From contig JAJVII010000041.1 in NCBI GenBank assembly GCA_022072085.1, forward strand, positions 62,001 to 126,000: a stretch of DNA of 64,000 bases, in the 5' to 3' direction. This DNA is from Phycisphaerae bacterium (GTDB taxonomy: Bacteria > Planctomycetota > Phycisphaerae > JAJVII01). Positions 1 through 8,363 of this stretch are shown piece by piece (the first letter of the stretch is position 1; each line of letters opens with the position of its first letter). Position numbers and translations under genes: made by a program. Under the pieces are notes generated by a model. The model worked only from the letters and a program-made list of their open reading frames with translations. It did no database searches and had not been told where the DNA came from.

Positions 1-288
1 CGAGCACAGCGTGTTCAACTGTTCCCAGCCGCTGTCGTGTGCGAAGTAGGAGGTCGTCGGGACCGCGTCGGCAAGCACGCCGCGGGCCGTTTCCAGCGGC
101 CCGGCTGTGATCCACTCGCCGCCGGTCGCCGCGATCTGCGAGGGCCAGTCGCCGTTGGGATCGAACATCAGCCGAATCCGCCGGTCGACGGCCGCGCCCA
201 GCTCGCTCACGTCCGCGGCCGCGATCCAGCCGCCGGCCGACACGTGCCCGCTCGCGTCCTGGTTCGTCCAGCTCGTCGCGTAGCTCAT
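1..288 (-). CDS. Phage structural protein, partial (hypothetical)
   Basis: Last visible gene of the leftward phage module, cut by the window edge after 96 codons. The ATG at 286-288 overlaps the TGA of the preceding gene as ATGA, which indicates translational coupling and fixes the start. The visible part begins MSYATSWTNQ and is rich in Trp, Gly and Ala with no transmembrane segment or signal peptide. I recognise no family. Its position after the fibre/baseplate-like genes suggests a virion or tail-tip protein, but that is inference from context only. Confidence 0.6.
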   Translation of the reverse strand, partial: MSYATSWTNQDASGHVSAGGWIAAADVSELGAAVDRRIRLMFDPNGDWPSQIAATGGEWITAGPLETARGVLADAVPTTSYFAHDSGWEQLNTLCS

Positions 289-887
289 CGGTACACCGCG
301 TGCAGGGGATAGGTGAAGAACCGCCGCGTCGTCGGCGGGTCGCCGGTGTCCTGCTCCTCGAAGACACGCACCACGGCGCCGGCCGGCACGTCCGCGGTCG
401 CGCCGGCGTCGACGGTCAGCTCCCACGTGTTGTAGGCCGTCACGTCGGCCGATCCGCCGGCGTTGGCGAACGTCGTCGCGCCGCTCGGCGTCTGGCGGCG
501 GACGGTGTAGGCCGGCCCCGTGCCGCTGACGATCTTGGCCCAGTAGCTCGCGGCGTCACCCGTCTGGCCGCCGCTCGCGACGGCCTGCGCGAACAGCCAC
601 AACCCCTGGCTCGGCCAGGCCAGCACGACCGTGCCGGCCGCGATCGCTCCGTCTTGGTCGTAGGGCTCGGCCACGTTCACCGCCTCGATCTGGAGCCCCT
701 CCAGGCCAGCCGGCGAGGCGCCTGCGCCAGCATCGTCGGCCGCTTGCAGCGTGTAGCGGTTGTAGCCGACGTTCTCGACGACCAGCGCCAGCCGCGGCGT
801 CGCGTCGGCGCCGACGCCGTCCGCCGGGGCGGGCGGCAGGTCGGCCAGCCGCGATTCCAGTTCCGCGCGTGTCACCACCTCGGTCAT
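285..887 (-). CDS. Phage hypothetical protein (tail region)
   Basis: A protein of 200 residues starting MTEVVTRAELESRL. The start at 887 is chosen because AAGGGAG lies about 8 nt upstream; an in-frame ATG at 908 would add seven residues and overlap the upstream gene. It has an N-terminal helical stretch and then a beta-rich body, with no motif I can name. The gene is coupled to its neighbours by a short spacer upstream and an ATGA overlap downstream, so it belongs to the same late transcript. A structural role is inferred from position. Confidence 0.6.
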   Translation of the reverse strand: MTEVVTRAELESRLADLPPAPADGVGADATPRLALVVENVGYNRYTLQAADDAGAGASPAGLEGLQIEAVNVAEPYDQDGAIAAGTVVLAWPSQGLWLFAQAVASGGQTGDAASYWAKIVSGTGPAYTVRRQTPSGATTFANAGGSADVTAYNTWELTVDAGATADVPAGAVVRVFEEQDTGDPPTTRRFFTYPLHAVYR

Positions 888-904
888 CGCACGCTCCCTT
901 CGCG

Positions 905-2710
905 TCACCGCGGCTCAAGTGAAAGTTCCAGGACCGTCTGCCACGCCCCTTCCAGGTCGTGCGTGACCGTCGCGATCAGCGGCTCGCGGGGCTGGTCCGC
1001 GTCGCCGGCAGCAAACGACAGGCCCGCCCCGCCGATGCCGCGCACGCGGTCGCCGACCTGCCAGGTCGCGCTCAGCCAGGGCAACTCCAGCCGCCCGCCC
1101 GTGGCCGCGGATGGATGGCGGGCGATCAACTCGTCCAGCATCGCGGCCGCGGCGCCGCGGTCGTCGGCCTCGTCGGCCGGTCCGCCGGCGAACTGCGAAC
1201 CGGCGTCCACCCGGCCCCGCGCGAATCTCCCGGGCAAGTCCACGACGTGCTCGACGGTACGCCGCCCGCTCGGCCGCACCGGGTCGGTGCGCTCCACGCG
1301 CAGCCGCCGGTCGCTTTCGAGCGTCGCGGTGACCCGGACCGCCAGCGTGCCCGCGACGGCCGCCTGCCAGTAATCCGGCGGCAGCGGGTCGTCGGCGATC
1401 CGCACGCCGGCTTCGTTGTCCAGCACCTCGACGCGCCCGGGATGCCGCCGCCAGCTCGCGCCCGAGTCGTAGCTGACTTCGACCACGACGCCGCGCGACC
1501 GCCCGTCGTCGTCGCTCGACAGGCAGGGCAGCAGCCGTCGCGGCCGCAGCAGCGTCGCGCCGCCGAACAGGTCCGCCAGGTTCGCCGCCGGCCCGCGGCT
1601 GAAGGGCTCGACGCTCCAGTCGCCGCTCTCGTTGAGCACCCAGCGGCGATAAACGTCGCGCACCGCCGCGAAGCCGGCGCTCTGGCGCGTGAACGTCCGG
1701 TGATCGCCGCTCTCCAGGCCGGGGTCCCACCCGGCCACCAGGGAGAAGGTCGATTCCACCCGCTCGCGCTCGCCCAGGCCGATCCAGACGTGCCGTGCAT
1801 CGTCGTGGTCGAACCCCAGCCGCCCGCCGGCGATGTTGGTGGCCGTCGGATTCATCGACGCCCCGGCCCGCTGATGCCGCATCACCACGATGCGATCGCC
1901 GCCGCGTCCGAACCAGCGCATCCGCCAGCCCGCCCCGCCCAGCAGCGACTGGAGCGGCTCGATCGCGAATCCCGCGCCGGCCAGGTCCGCGAGTTTCTCC
2001 AGCGACTCCAGCAGACCTGCGCCGGTCAGTTCCAGACTGCGCGGGCGGACCTGGCCGCAGACCGACTCGACGCGCTGCCGCGAGGGCAGGGCGATCCGCT
2101 CGTCGGAGGCCAGGTGGACCGCGAGCAGATAGTTGATCGCGTCCGCGACCGACCAGAACGCTCCGCCTCCGGGCCGCTCGTCGCAGACATAGGTCAACCT
2201 CCCGTTGATCTCCGCTTCCGACAGCGACCGCGTCGGCCGCCCGTCGCGATTGAAGATCAGCCGGGCCGCGTCGATGAAGGCGACCGAATCGTCCGCGCCG
2301 ACGCCGTGCCGCCCGACCAGCCGCGTGCCGCCGTGGCGGTGCGTGACTCCGTCGAACGCATCCAGCAGCACGCGCCGGCGGCCGCCGTCGAACTCGACGC
2401 GGACCGCCGACAGGTGGCCGTCGAAGACAGGCCAGTCGGCGATCCCGCCGGGCCAGCTCGAGCGGACAATGCGGGCGCGGATGCGGCTGCCACGGTTGGC
2501 CAGCCGCCGCGCGTTGCCGAAGTCGGCCGACCGGCTGGTCCACTCGAACGTCGCCCGAGCGCCGGCCGCTCCCGCGCGCTGCTGCACGCGGACCAGCGAA
2601 AGCCCGGCCGTCTCGGCGCCCTCGACCTGCACCGCCGCCCGCCAGGGCCGCCGCGCCCGCCATGCGGCCGCGGGACGCGGACGCAGGATGATCGTTCCGC
2701 TCGTCATCAT
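905..2710 (-). CDS. Phage protein, possible baseplate hub or tail protein
   Basis: A protein of 601 residues starting MMTSGTIILRP. The start is set by GGAGG about 6 nt upstream and by ATGATGA overlap with the TGA of the preceding gene. A longer in-frame extension to 2827 lies wholly within that gene and is unlikely. The body is an even mixture of beta-strand-like segments with many Trp, Arg and Gly residues and no transmembrane segment. The order (after capsid, connector and fibre genes) and the size suit a tail or baseplate component, but no diagnostic motif is visible and the call is contextual. Confidence 0.5.
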   Translation of the reverse strand: MMTSGTIILRPRPAAAWRARRPWRAAVQVEGAETAGLSLVRVQQRAGAAGARATFEWTSRSADFGNARRLANRGSRIRARIVRSSWPGGIADWPVFDGHLSAVRVEFDGGRRRVLLDAFDGVTHRHGGTRLVGRHGVGADDSVAFIDAARLIFNRDGRPTRSLSEAEINGRLTYVCDERPGGGAFWSVADAINYLLAVHLASDERIALPSRQRVESVCGQVRPRSLELTGAGLLESLEKLADLAGAGFAIEPLQSLLGGAGWRMRWFGRGGDRIVVMRHQRAGASMNPTATNIAGGRLGFDHDDARHVWIGLGERERVESTFSLVAGWDPGLESGDHRTFTRQSAGFAAVRDVYRRWVLNESGDWSVEPFSRGPAANLADLFGGATLLRPRRLLPCLSSDDDGRSRGVVVEVSYDSGASWRRHPGRVEVLDNEAGVRIADDPLPPDYWQAAVAGTLAVRVTATLESDRRLRVERTDPVRPSGRRTVEHVVDLPGRFARGRVDAGSQFAGGPADEADDRGAAAAMLDELIARHPSAATGGRLELPWLSATWQVGDRVRGIGGAGLSFAAGDADQPREPLIATVTHDLEGAWQTVLELSLEPR

Positions 2711-4803
2711 CGCACCTCCGCGATCAGCATGCCGATGACCGGCGCCTCGCTCGGCTGCGTGCAGGCCGTCCGCCACGCGACGGGGCCGGCTGCGCCCGCC
2801 GATGCGGCCCGCACGCCGACGCGCCACGACTGCCCGGTCGCCAGCGGCAGCGACGTCCAGCCGAACAGGCCCGCTTCGCCCGCGTCGACCGACACTTCCG
2901 CCGCCGCCCCGATCGCGAGCAACTCCTCCGGCGATTGGCCGGTCGCGGGGCCGACGAAAATCTCGAATCGCTCAGCCGCCACACCGCCCGGGGCGTCGAC
3001 GTATCGCCACGCGACGGCCAGCCGCGCGCCCGCCGTAGGCTGGACCGTCAGCGACCGCAGCGGCGCCGGCGCGGGCGGGAACAGTTGGCCGCTCGCGTCC
3101 AGCGCGACGCACCGCACCGCGTGCGGGTCTGCCAACTCATTGCCGGCCGAGTCGACCGGGCGGAGTTCCAGCGTCCACTGCCCGCCCGCCGACCAGTCCA
3201 GCGGGGGCAGCGTCACCGCTGCGACGCCGGGCGGGGCGGCCGCGATCAGTTCAGCCGGTGCGAAGCCGGTCGGCGGGCCTGGGCGGCGGTACCCGTGCCA
3301 GCCGGCCAGGGGGAAGGCGACGACGGCCAGGGGGTCGCCGGCTGCCGTCATGAAATCGTCAATGTAGGGAGTGGCCAGGCAAAAGGCCTCGGCCCAGGTG
3401 TGGCCGACGCGGAGCGACTCGAACAGGGCCCCCGGCCGAAGCGCGGCGGTCACCAGCGGCTCGTCGGTCGGCCCGGCGGTCAGGGCGTAGCCGGCGGCCA
3501 GGGCCAGCGGACACCACCGCGAGGTCGCCACGCTCCGCAGCGTCGTCATCGCGTAGCTGTCGCCGTCGTAGAACAGAGCCCTGACCCCCGACCCCTGATC
3601 CCCGAAAAAGTCGGCCGACCCCGTCGTCGAGTGCCAGCCGAAGTAGGCGTCGTCGTCGGTCAGTTCGTCGAAGACGACGTTGCTGCCCGGGTCGCTGGCG
3701 GCGCTCAGCTCCGTGGCCAGCTTCAGCCGTTGCCGCAGCAGGCCGTTGGCCCAGCTCTCCAGCTCATCCTCATAGCCCTCGTAGCCGGCCCCCTGGAGGC
3801 CGTAGGGGTCGATCCAGAGCGTGCCGGCCAGCGTCACGCCCTCCAGGGCCACGGCTCGATCGACCAGGGCCTCGGCGTCGGCCAGCGTGGGCCCGTCCAT
3901 GCGATGCACCAGATAGGCCACCCCCGCGGCGTCCAGGGCCGCCCGCGTCAGCCGGGTGGCGGCGGTGACCGAGGCCCCCGTCGCGTCGTAGAGGGGGTTA
4001 GTGGTCCGGGCCGACCGGGCCGATCCCAGCCGCATCAGCCGCGACGCGGCCGAGTAGTTGGACCCGCCGGCCGAAAACGACCCCGGCACGTGGTAGCCCA
4101 GGACGATCGTCGTGATGTTGGCCGCGACGGCCGTGTTGAGATTTAGCCAATCGCCTAAAGGTGTCTCAACCTCCGCCTGGAAGGTCGCGTAGTCGGCCAG
4201 GTTCTCGTTGGCCGTGCAGGGCACGCGGCACCAGTGGGCCCGGGGGATGGAGCGGGCAGAGCGGTAGTATTCGCCCCACGCCTCGCTGTCGGCGTCGCCG
4301 CGTCGCGTCACAATCAGCGTGGTCTGGGCACATGGCGCCGCCTCCCCCACGGACCACGGACCACTGACCACAGACCCCTGCACGTCCGCGTAGCTCGTGC
4401 CGATCTTGATTTCGTCCAGGTCGATCGTCGCGGTGACCGACCCGCTGCCGGCGACGACGCCGACCTGGAGGGCGGAGATGCTGCCGGCGTTGCTCAGCCC
4501 CGTCACCGCCAGGTCCGCGATCCCATCCAGCCAGCTCGACCGGCTGCCCAGCCCGGCCGACGCGAGTTGAAATCGGACCACGATCCGCTGCCAGCGGTCC
4601 TCGGCCAGGACGACGCTGGACGTGCTGGCCCCAGCCGAGTCGGTGATCCGCAGCAGCCAGCCGCCGGCGGCGGTCGAGTAGACGTAGCTCACGTGATGCG
4701 TCCCGGCCGACCCGGCCAGGATCCGCACGGTCGCCCCGTCGGTGGCGGAATAGCCGCTGTGCAGGTTTTGCCACCAGGCGATGTAGAGGTCGGACTGGCT
4801 CAC
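2707..4803 (-). CDS. Phage LamG-like protein with TIGR03790-like central domain
   Basis: A protein of 698 residues with a GTG start, TTGGAG about 8 nt upstream. Residues ~1-155 look like a LamG/concanavalin-type jelly roll, with alternating strands around GGWLLRI and RWQRIVVRF. Residues ~170-450 resemble the TIGR03790 family, seen in YYRSARSIPRAHW, then VPCT, then TTIVLGYHVPG. The C-terminal ~170 residues look like two fibronectin-type repeats. It sits among fibre and baseplate-like genes, so it may be a tail adhesin. Two short stretches, SGPWSVGE and FGDQGSGVR, are encoded by tandem GGACCAC and GACCCCTGATCCCC words like those in the intergenic palindromes. The TIGR03790 match is from memory and needs a profile search. 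Confidence 0.55.
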   Translation of the reverse strand: MSQSDLYIAWWQNLHSGYSATDGATVRILAGSAGTHHVSYVYSTAAGGWLLRITDSAGASTSSVVLAEDRWQRIVVRFQLASAGLGSRSSWLDGIADLAVTGLSNAGSISALQVGVVAGSGSVTATIDLDEIKIGTSYADVQGSVVSGPWSVGEAAPCAQTTLIVTRRGDADSEAWGEYYRSARSIPRAHWCRVPCTANENLADYATFQAEVETPLGDWLNLNTAVAANITTIVLGYHVPGSFSAGGSNYSAASRLMRLGSARSARTTNPLYDATGASVTAATRLTRAALDAAGVAYLVHRMDGPTLADAEALVDRAVALEGVTLAGTLWIDPYGLQGAGYEGYEDELESWANGLLRQRLKLATELSAASDPGSNVVFDELTDDDAYFGWHSTTGSADFFGDQGSGVRALFYDGDSYAMTTLRSVATSRWCPLALAAGYALTAGPTDEPLVTAALRPGALFESLRVGHTWAEAFCLATPYIDDFMTAAGDPLAVVAFPLAGWHGYRRPGPPTGFAPAELIAAAPPGVAAVTLPPLDWSAGGQWTLELRPVDSAGNELADPHAVRCVALDASGQLFPPAPAPLRSLTVQPTAGARLAVAWRYVDAPGGVAAERFEIFVGPATGQSPEELLAIGAAAEVSVDAGEAGLFGWTSLPLATGQSWRVGVRAASAGAAGPVAWRTACTQPSEAPVIGMLIAEVR
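3575..3605. repeat. In-frame repeat words (GATCCCC/GACCCCT family)
   Basis: Tandem words CTGACCCCCGACCCCTGATC lie inside the LamG/TIGR03790-like reading frame and are read as part of FGDQGSGVR. The same words build the intergenic palindrome at 5767-5838. The reading frame continues unbroken on both sides. Confidence 0.5.
4336..4382. repeat. In-frame repeat words (GGACCAC family)
   Basis: Words CACGGACCACGGACCACTG lie inside the same reading frame and are read as SGPWSVGE. They match the right arm of the intergenic palindrome at 4821-4877, only 450 bp away. Confidence 0.55.
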
Positions 4804-4820
4804 TGCGGTTGCTCCAAGAG

Positions 4821-4877
4821 TGGCTAGTGACTAGTGGCTAGTGGCTCGAGCCACGGACCACGAGCTACGGACCACTA
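4821..4877. repeat. Palindromic element, GTGGCTAGT/GGACCAC words
   Basis: The left arm repeats GTGGCTAGT-like words and the right arm repeats GGACCAC/CTACGGACCAC words. The centre is a perfect 14-bp palindrome, GTGGCTCGAGCCAC (4841-4854). The right arm supplies the TAG stop codon of the LamG gene that ends at 4875. Confidence 0.6.
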
Positions 4878-5750
4878 GAAACTCCTCGTCTGCACGTAGC
4901 CCGTCGTCATCACGCTGTCGTAGCTGGCGTAGAGGGCCGCCACCTGCGTCGGGGTCAGGCAGACGCTGAACATCGTCACGTCGTCCGCGGCCCCCAGCGT
5001 GAACCGCTCGGCCGTGTCGATGTAGGTCACGTGCCCGATGTGCGTCGCCAGGCCGTTGTTGTAGGGGGCCCCCGAGGGCGTCCCGCTGCTGCCCAGGTTG
5101 GTCATCGTCTCGGCCGCCCCGTTGACGTAGAGCAGCAGCGTCGAGCCGTCCCAGGTCAGCACGACGAACCACCACGTCCCGTTGGTCAGCGTCGTGCTGC
5201 CGTAGCGGGTGACGAAGTTGGTTCCGTTGCTGGACACCCCGCCGACCGGCAGACCGCTGCCCGGCGTGCTGTTGTAGTAGAGGACGAAGCTCCGCTGGTT
5301 GGTGCTGGCCTTCCAGTTGCCGGCGATGATGTCGCGGCTGGAGGTGTTATTGCGGCCGGGCTTGATCCACGCCGCCAGCGAGAAGGTCGATCCGACCGTC
5401 AGGGCCCCGACGCTCACGTAGTTGGCCCCGCCGAAACTGAACGCGTTGCCGGTGACCGCCTTGGCCCCGGCGACGTAGGCGGGCGTGCCGGTCCACGTCC
5501 CGTTGTTGCTGCCGACCGCGTCGTTGGCGTTGTCGTTGCCCGCCCAGCGGTTGGTCACGCCGGAGGGGTAGGTCGGCCCGGCGGTCCCGCTGACGGAGAT
5601 CCGCAGGCCGTGGGGCTGGCCGTCGGGCCCGAGGATTTCGGGGAACCCGCCGGCGGCGGACCGGGCGACGACGCCCCCGGCGTGCGACACGTCGGCGTAG
5701 ACGCTCGCCAGGCCGGCCGGCTCGTGGCCGAGATGTTGTAGAAGGGCCAT
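4875..5750 (-). CDS. Phage LamG (concanavalin-like) domain protein
   Basis: A protein of 291 residues starting MALLQHLGHE, with TTTGGAG about 9 nt upstream. Residues ~60-270 form one LamG/laminin-G-like jelly roll: FSFGGANYVSVG, then FSLAAWIKPG, then RSFVLYYN, TWWFVVLTWDGSTLLLYVNG and IGHVTYIDTAERFTLGAADDV. Such domains bind glycans, and in phage tail genes they usually decorate fibres or the capsid. The last codons and the stop come from the palindromic element at 4821-4877, so the original C-terminus may have been replaced. It lies between a fibre-like and a TIGR03790-like gene. Confidence 0.75.
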   Translation of the reverse strand: MALLQHLGHEPAGLASVYADVSHAGGVVARSAAGGFPEILGPDGQPHGLRISVSGTAGPTYPSGVTNRWAGNDNANDAVGSNNGTWTGTPAYVAGAKAVTGNAFSFGGANYVSVGALTVGSTFSLAAWIKPGRNNTSSRDIIAGNWKASTNQRSFVLYYNSTPGSGLPVGGVSSNGTNFVTRYGSTTLTNGTWWFVVLTWDGSTLLLYVNGAAETMTNLGSSGTPSGAPYNNGLATHIGHVTYIDTAERFTLGAADDVTMFSVCLTPTQVAALYASYDSVMTTGYVQTRSF

Positions 5751-5766
5751 GTCGCTTCGCTCCAAA

Positions 5767-5838
5767 GGTCAGGGGGTCAGAGGTCGGGGGTCAGGGGGTC
5801 GGTCTGACCGATCCCCGATCCCCGATCCCCGATCCCCA
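5767..5838. repeat. Palindromic element, GGTCAGGGGTCAGGG / GATCCCC words
   Basis: The left arm repeats GGTCAGGGG-like words four times and the right arm repeats GATCCCC four times, with GGTCTGACC near the centre. It fills the gap between two phage genes and lies about 12 bp from the end of the downstream fibre-like gene. Confidence 0.6.
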
Positions 5839-5849
5839 GCCTATGAGTC

Positions 5850-6734
5850 TTACACCGTCGACAGCGTCGCCCCGAAGCTGCTGACGACCGACCAGGCCGA
5901 GCCCCGGCTGACCAGCAGGACCATGTCGCCGGTGTTGGCCAGGGTGATCGTGTTGTTGCCCGTGTCGTTCAGGGCGGCGGCGGCGGTGATGACGCAGTTG
6001 CCGCTCAGGACGTCGGCGCAGATCAGCAGCAGTTCCCCGACCAGGCCGGACGGCGCGGTCAGCGAGCGCGTCTCGGCCCCGCCGGTCCCGATGACGCAGC
6101 GGCCGTCGTCGCCGTCGGCGTTGATCGACCCGCCGTTGCCCGGGTCGGTGATGTCGTTGCGGAGGTTGCCGTTGGCGTGGCTGTGCAGCGTCGTCGCCCC
6201 GCCGCCGGTCAGCTCGTTGAGGTTGGCCGCCGTGACGTCGGCCGAGGCCCCGTCCAGCTTGTTCAGCTCCGCCGGCGTCGCGGTGAGGATGCTGGTCAGG
6301 CTGCCCAGCAGGGCGTAGCCGCGGAGGTCGGTGACGTCGTCAGGCGTGTAGGTCCCGTCGGCCACCGCGATCGACGCCAGCTTGATATGCTCCGTCGCCG
6401 GCCACCCGTCCCCGTCGATCCCCACCTGCACGTCCCCCCCGTCATCCAGCCAGACGTAGTTGGTGTCGTTGTCGGTGAGGGCCAGCGAGTCCCCGCCGGC
6501 GTAGCTGACCAGGCCGCCGGCCACCTGGCAGCGGCCCGGCTTGACCTCGGCGGTCAGGTCGCCGGTCTGGAAGACCCGTAGCCCGATCGGCGCGAGGTTG
6601 GCCAGCAGCCGATAGAGCAGCTTGCGGAACTCCAGGTAGTAGGGGGCGGTGCCGGTCTCGATGAACTGCACGCCGCTCTGTTCGTCGGCGGTCAGCGCCA
6701 GCAGCACGTCGTCGTCGGGATACAGCTCGTTCAT
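5850..6734 (-). CDS. Phage tail fibre-like protein
   Basis: A protein of 294 residues starting MNELYPDDDV, with CGGAG about 8 nt upstream. The central part contains LTATPAELNKLDGASADVTA followed by NLNELTGGG and LHSHAN. These AELNKLDG-type repeats are typical of tail fibre and collar proteins in tailed phages, where they form trimeric shafts. The C-terminus (ITLANTGDMVLLVSRGSAW) is beta-rich, as expected for a trimerising tip. The frame stays open upstream, but that extension overlaps the next gene antisense-free in another frame and has shadow-type composition, so it was not used. Confidence 0.75.
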   Translation of the reverse strand: MNELYPDDDVLLALTADEQSGVQFIETGTAPYYLEFRKLLYRLLANLAPIGLRVFQTGDLTAEVKPGRCQVAGGLVSYAGGDSLALTDNDTNYVWLDDGGDVQVGIDGDGWPATEHIKLASIAVADGTYTPDDVTDLRGYALLGSLTSILTATPAELNKLDGASADVTAANLNELTGGGATTLHSHANGNLRNDITDPGNGGSINADGDDGRCVIGTGGAETRSLTAPSGLVGELLLICADVLSGNCVITAAAALNDTGNNTITLANTGDMVLLVSRGSAWSVVSSFGATLSTV

Positions 6735-6763
6735 GGCATGCTCCGTGAAGGTCAAACTTGAAC

Positions 6764-7525
6764 TCAAAGGGTCTGCCAGGCCAGCGACAGTCGGCCGCCT
6801 GTGTCCTGGCTGATGCTCATCTCCGCAACGCGCGGCGGCGGCTCGACGATGGTGACGGCGGCCTCGGGCGGATCGGCGACGGCGTTGCCCAGCCGGTCGC
6901 GGGCGACGGCGGCCAGCCGATGCTCGCCGGCGGCCAGCGGCTCGCTCAGCCAGCTCAGCCAGTCGGCGTCGAACCCCCATTCGCCGATGCCGAACGCCCC
7001 GCGTCCCAGGCCAAGCGCCTGTGCCGCGTCGTAGCCGAAGCCGCCTTCCCCCTGTGAGCAAAGGCCGAACCCCCATCGCCCGGCGGAGTTGGCGAACCAG
7101 TCGATCGGCCGATCGCTCAGCGGCGTCTGGAAGTCGATCTCGCCCCCGCCGCCGTTGCCGAAAATCTCGACGCTCGCCTCGCTGCCCGCGGCCGCCAGTC
7201 GCGGCCATCGCAGCAGCGCCCGGCTGCCGCGCTGCTGCGGCGTAAGCAGGCCCGCGTGGTCGCCGTCGGCAGACGCAACGTCGGTCGCGATCAGCGCGAC
7301 CGCCAGCGTGTCGCCGCTGTCGGCGGGCGCGACCATCTCGCGGCGGGCCGGGTCGTCGCAGACCGCCGCCAGTTGTCCGTTCACGTAGACCTGCACCGCG
7401 CCGTCGGGTGCGTCGGTCGGCCGATCCCATGCGACGACGATCGCGCCAGGATCGACCTGGCCATCCTCGCCGTCGGCGAGGAAGCCTGCGCGGACCAGGT
7501 TGTCGGGCAGGACCTCGGCGTTCAC
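6764..7525 (-). CDS. Phage hypothetical protein (tail region)
   Basis: A protein of ~253 residues. I prefer the GTG at 7523-7525 because TTGGAG lies 7-8 nt before it; a TTG at 7537 falls inside that ribosome binding site. The N-terminal part resembles a fibronectin-like strand pattern (GAIVVAWDRPTDAPDGAVQVYVNG). The C-terminus carries another beta-sandwich pattern ending RLSLAWQTL. Glycine-rich turns are frequent and no enzymatic motif is visible. It is probably a fibre-attachment or baseplate-associated structural protein, by position. Confidence 0.55.
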   Translation of the reverse strand: MNAEVLPDNLVRAGFLADGEDGQVDPGAIVVAWDRPTDAPDGAVQVYVNGQLAAVCDDPARREMVAPADSGDTLAVALIATDVASADGDHAGLLTPQQRGSRALLRWPRLAAAGSEASVEIFGNGGGGEIDFQTPLSDRPIDWFANSAGRWGFGLCSQGEGGFGYDAAQALGLGRGAFGIGEWGFDADWLSWLSEPLAAGEHRLAAVARDRLGNAVADPPEAAVTIVEPPPRVAEMSISQDTGGRLSLAWQTL

Positions 7526-7526
7526 G

Positions 7527-8360
7527 TCAGGCTCCAAGTTGTTCGAGGGTCATTCGGTATCCGACGCACGCGGCCGCGCCGTCGGCGGCCGGGGTCAGCA
7601 CGCGGCCCCACTCGATCTCGCTGACGCGCACGTCGGCGAAGACCCGGCCGTCCGGCGCCGTCAGCGTGTGCAGCGTGCCGCGGGCCAGCGACTCAAGGTC
7701 GGCCACCTGGACCAGCAGGTCCGCCCCGCCGTCGCCGACCAGCCGCCCGACCAGCCGCATCGGCCGAACGCTCGCGCCCAGCTCCACGCTCACCGTGCCG
7801 TCCAGCCCCGCGAAGTTGCGGTCCACGCGCCGCCTTCGCCAGCCGCCGACCGCCAGCACGTGCGGCCCGCTGGCCAGCGGCGACTCGCCGTCGATGGTCA
7901 CGCGATCGGCCTGGGCCTGCGGCGTCAGCCCGTCGGGCGGCAGCAGCCAGCAGGCCGCCCGTACCAGCATCGAGCCCATCGGCGGGGCCTGGTCGCGACC
8001 CGGCGCGACCGCCAGTATCTCGGTCGCCGCCCCGCCCGGACCCGGCAGGGCCAGCCCGCCCTGCGACGGATCGGCCAGCAGCGCCGCGACGACGCCGTCG
8101 GCCAGCTCGGCCAGGCCGGCCGCGTTGGCTGCCGTCGAGCCGTCGCGCCGCCAGATCGTCAGGTCGAACTCCGCGCGGGCCAGGCCGTCGAGGAAGTCGC
8201 CCGGCGCCGGCCGATGCCAGCGCGACAGGTTCAGCGTGGCCGCCGGCAGTGGCGCCGCGTCGGGCGGCCTGGCGTCCGCGGTGACGTGCACGGCGGCCAG
8301 CCCGCCCGTTGCGGCCGCGGCACGCAGCGCGGCGGTCAGTTGTTTCAGTTGCATGGTCAT
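7527..8360 (-). CDS. Phage hypothetical protein (tail/connector)
   Basis: A protein of 277 residues starting MTMQLKQLTAAL, with a short spacer to the preceding gene. Residues ~1-110 contain FDLTIWRRDGSTAANAAGLAELADGVVAAL, resembling tail-completion/connector proteins that pair strands with a long helix. Residues ~130-277 are strand-rich and end WGRVLTPAADG...GYRMTLEQLGA, resembling the C-termini of phage tail-tube or baseplate-wedge proteins. Neither match is strong. It is translationally linked to the next gene, whose GTG follows this stop by one base. Confidence 0.5.
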   Translation of the reverse strand: MTMQLKQLTAALRAAAATGGLAAVHVTADARPPDAAPLPAATLNLSRWHRPAPGDFLDGLARAEFDLTIWRRDGSTAANAAGLAELADGVVAALLADPSQGGLALPGPGGAATEILAVAPGRDQAPPMGSMLVRAACWLLPPDGLTPQAQADRVTIDGESPLASGPHVLAVGGWRRRRVDRNFAGLDGTVSVELGASVRPMRLVGRLVGDGGADLLVQVADLESLARGTLHTLTAPDGRVFADVRVSEIEWGRVLTPAADGAAACVGYRMTLEQLGA

Positions 8361-8363
8361 GGT

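Noticed and set aside
7526-7537. TTG at 7537 as start of the phage gene 6764-7525
   Set aside because: The TTG lies within TTGGAG, which works better as the ribosome binding site for the GTG at 7525.
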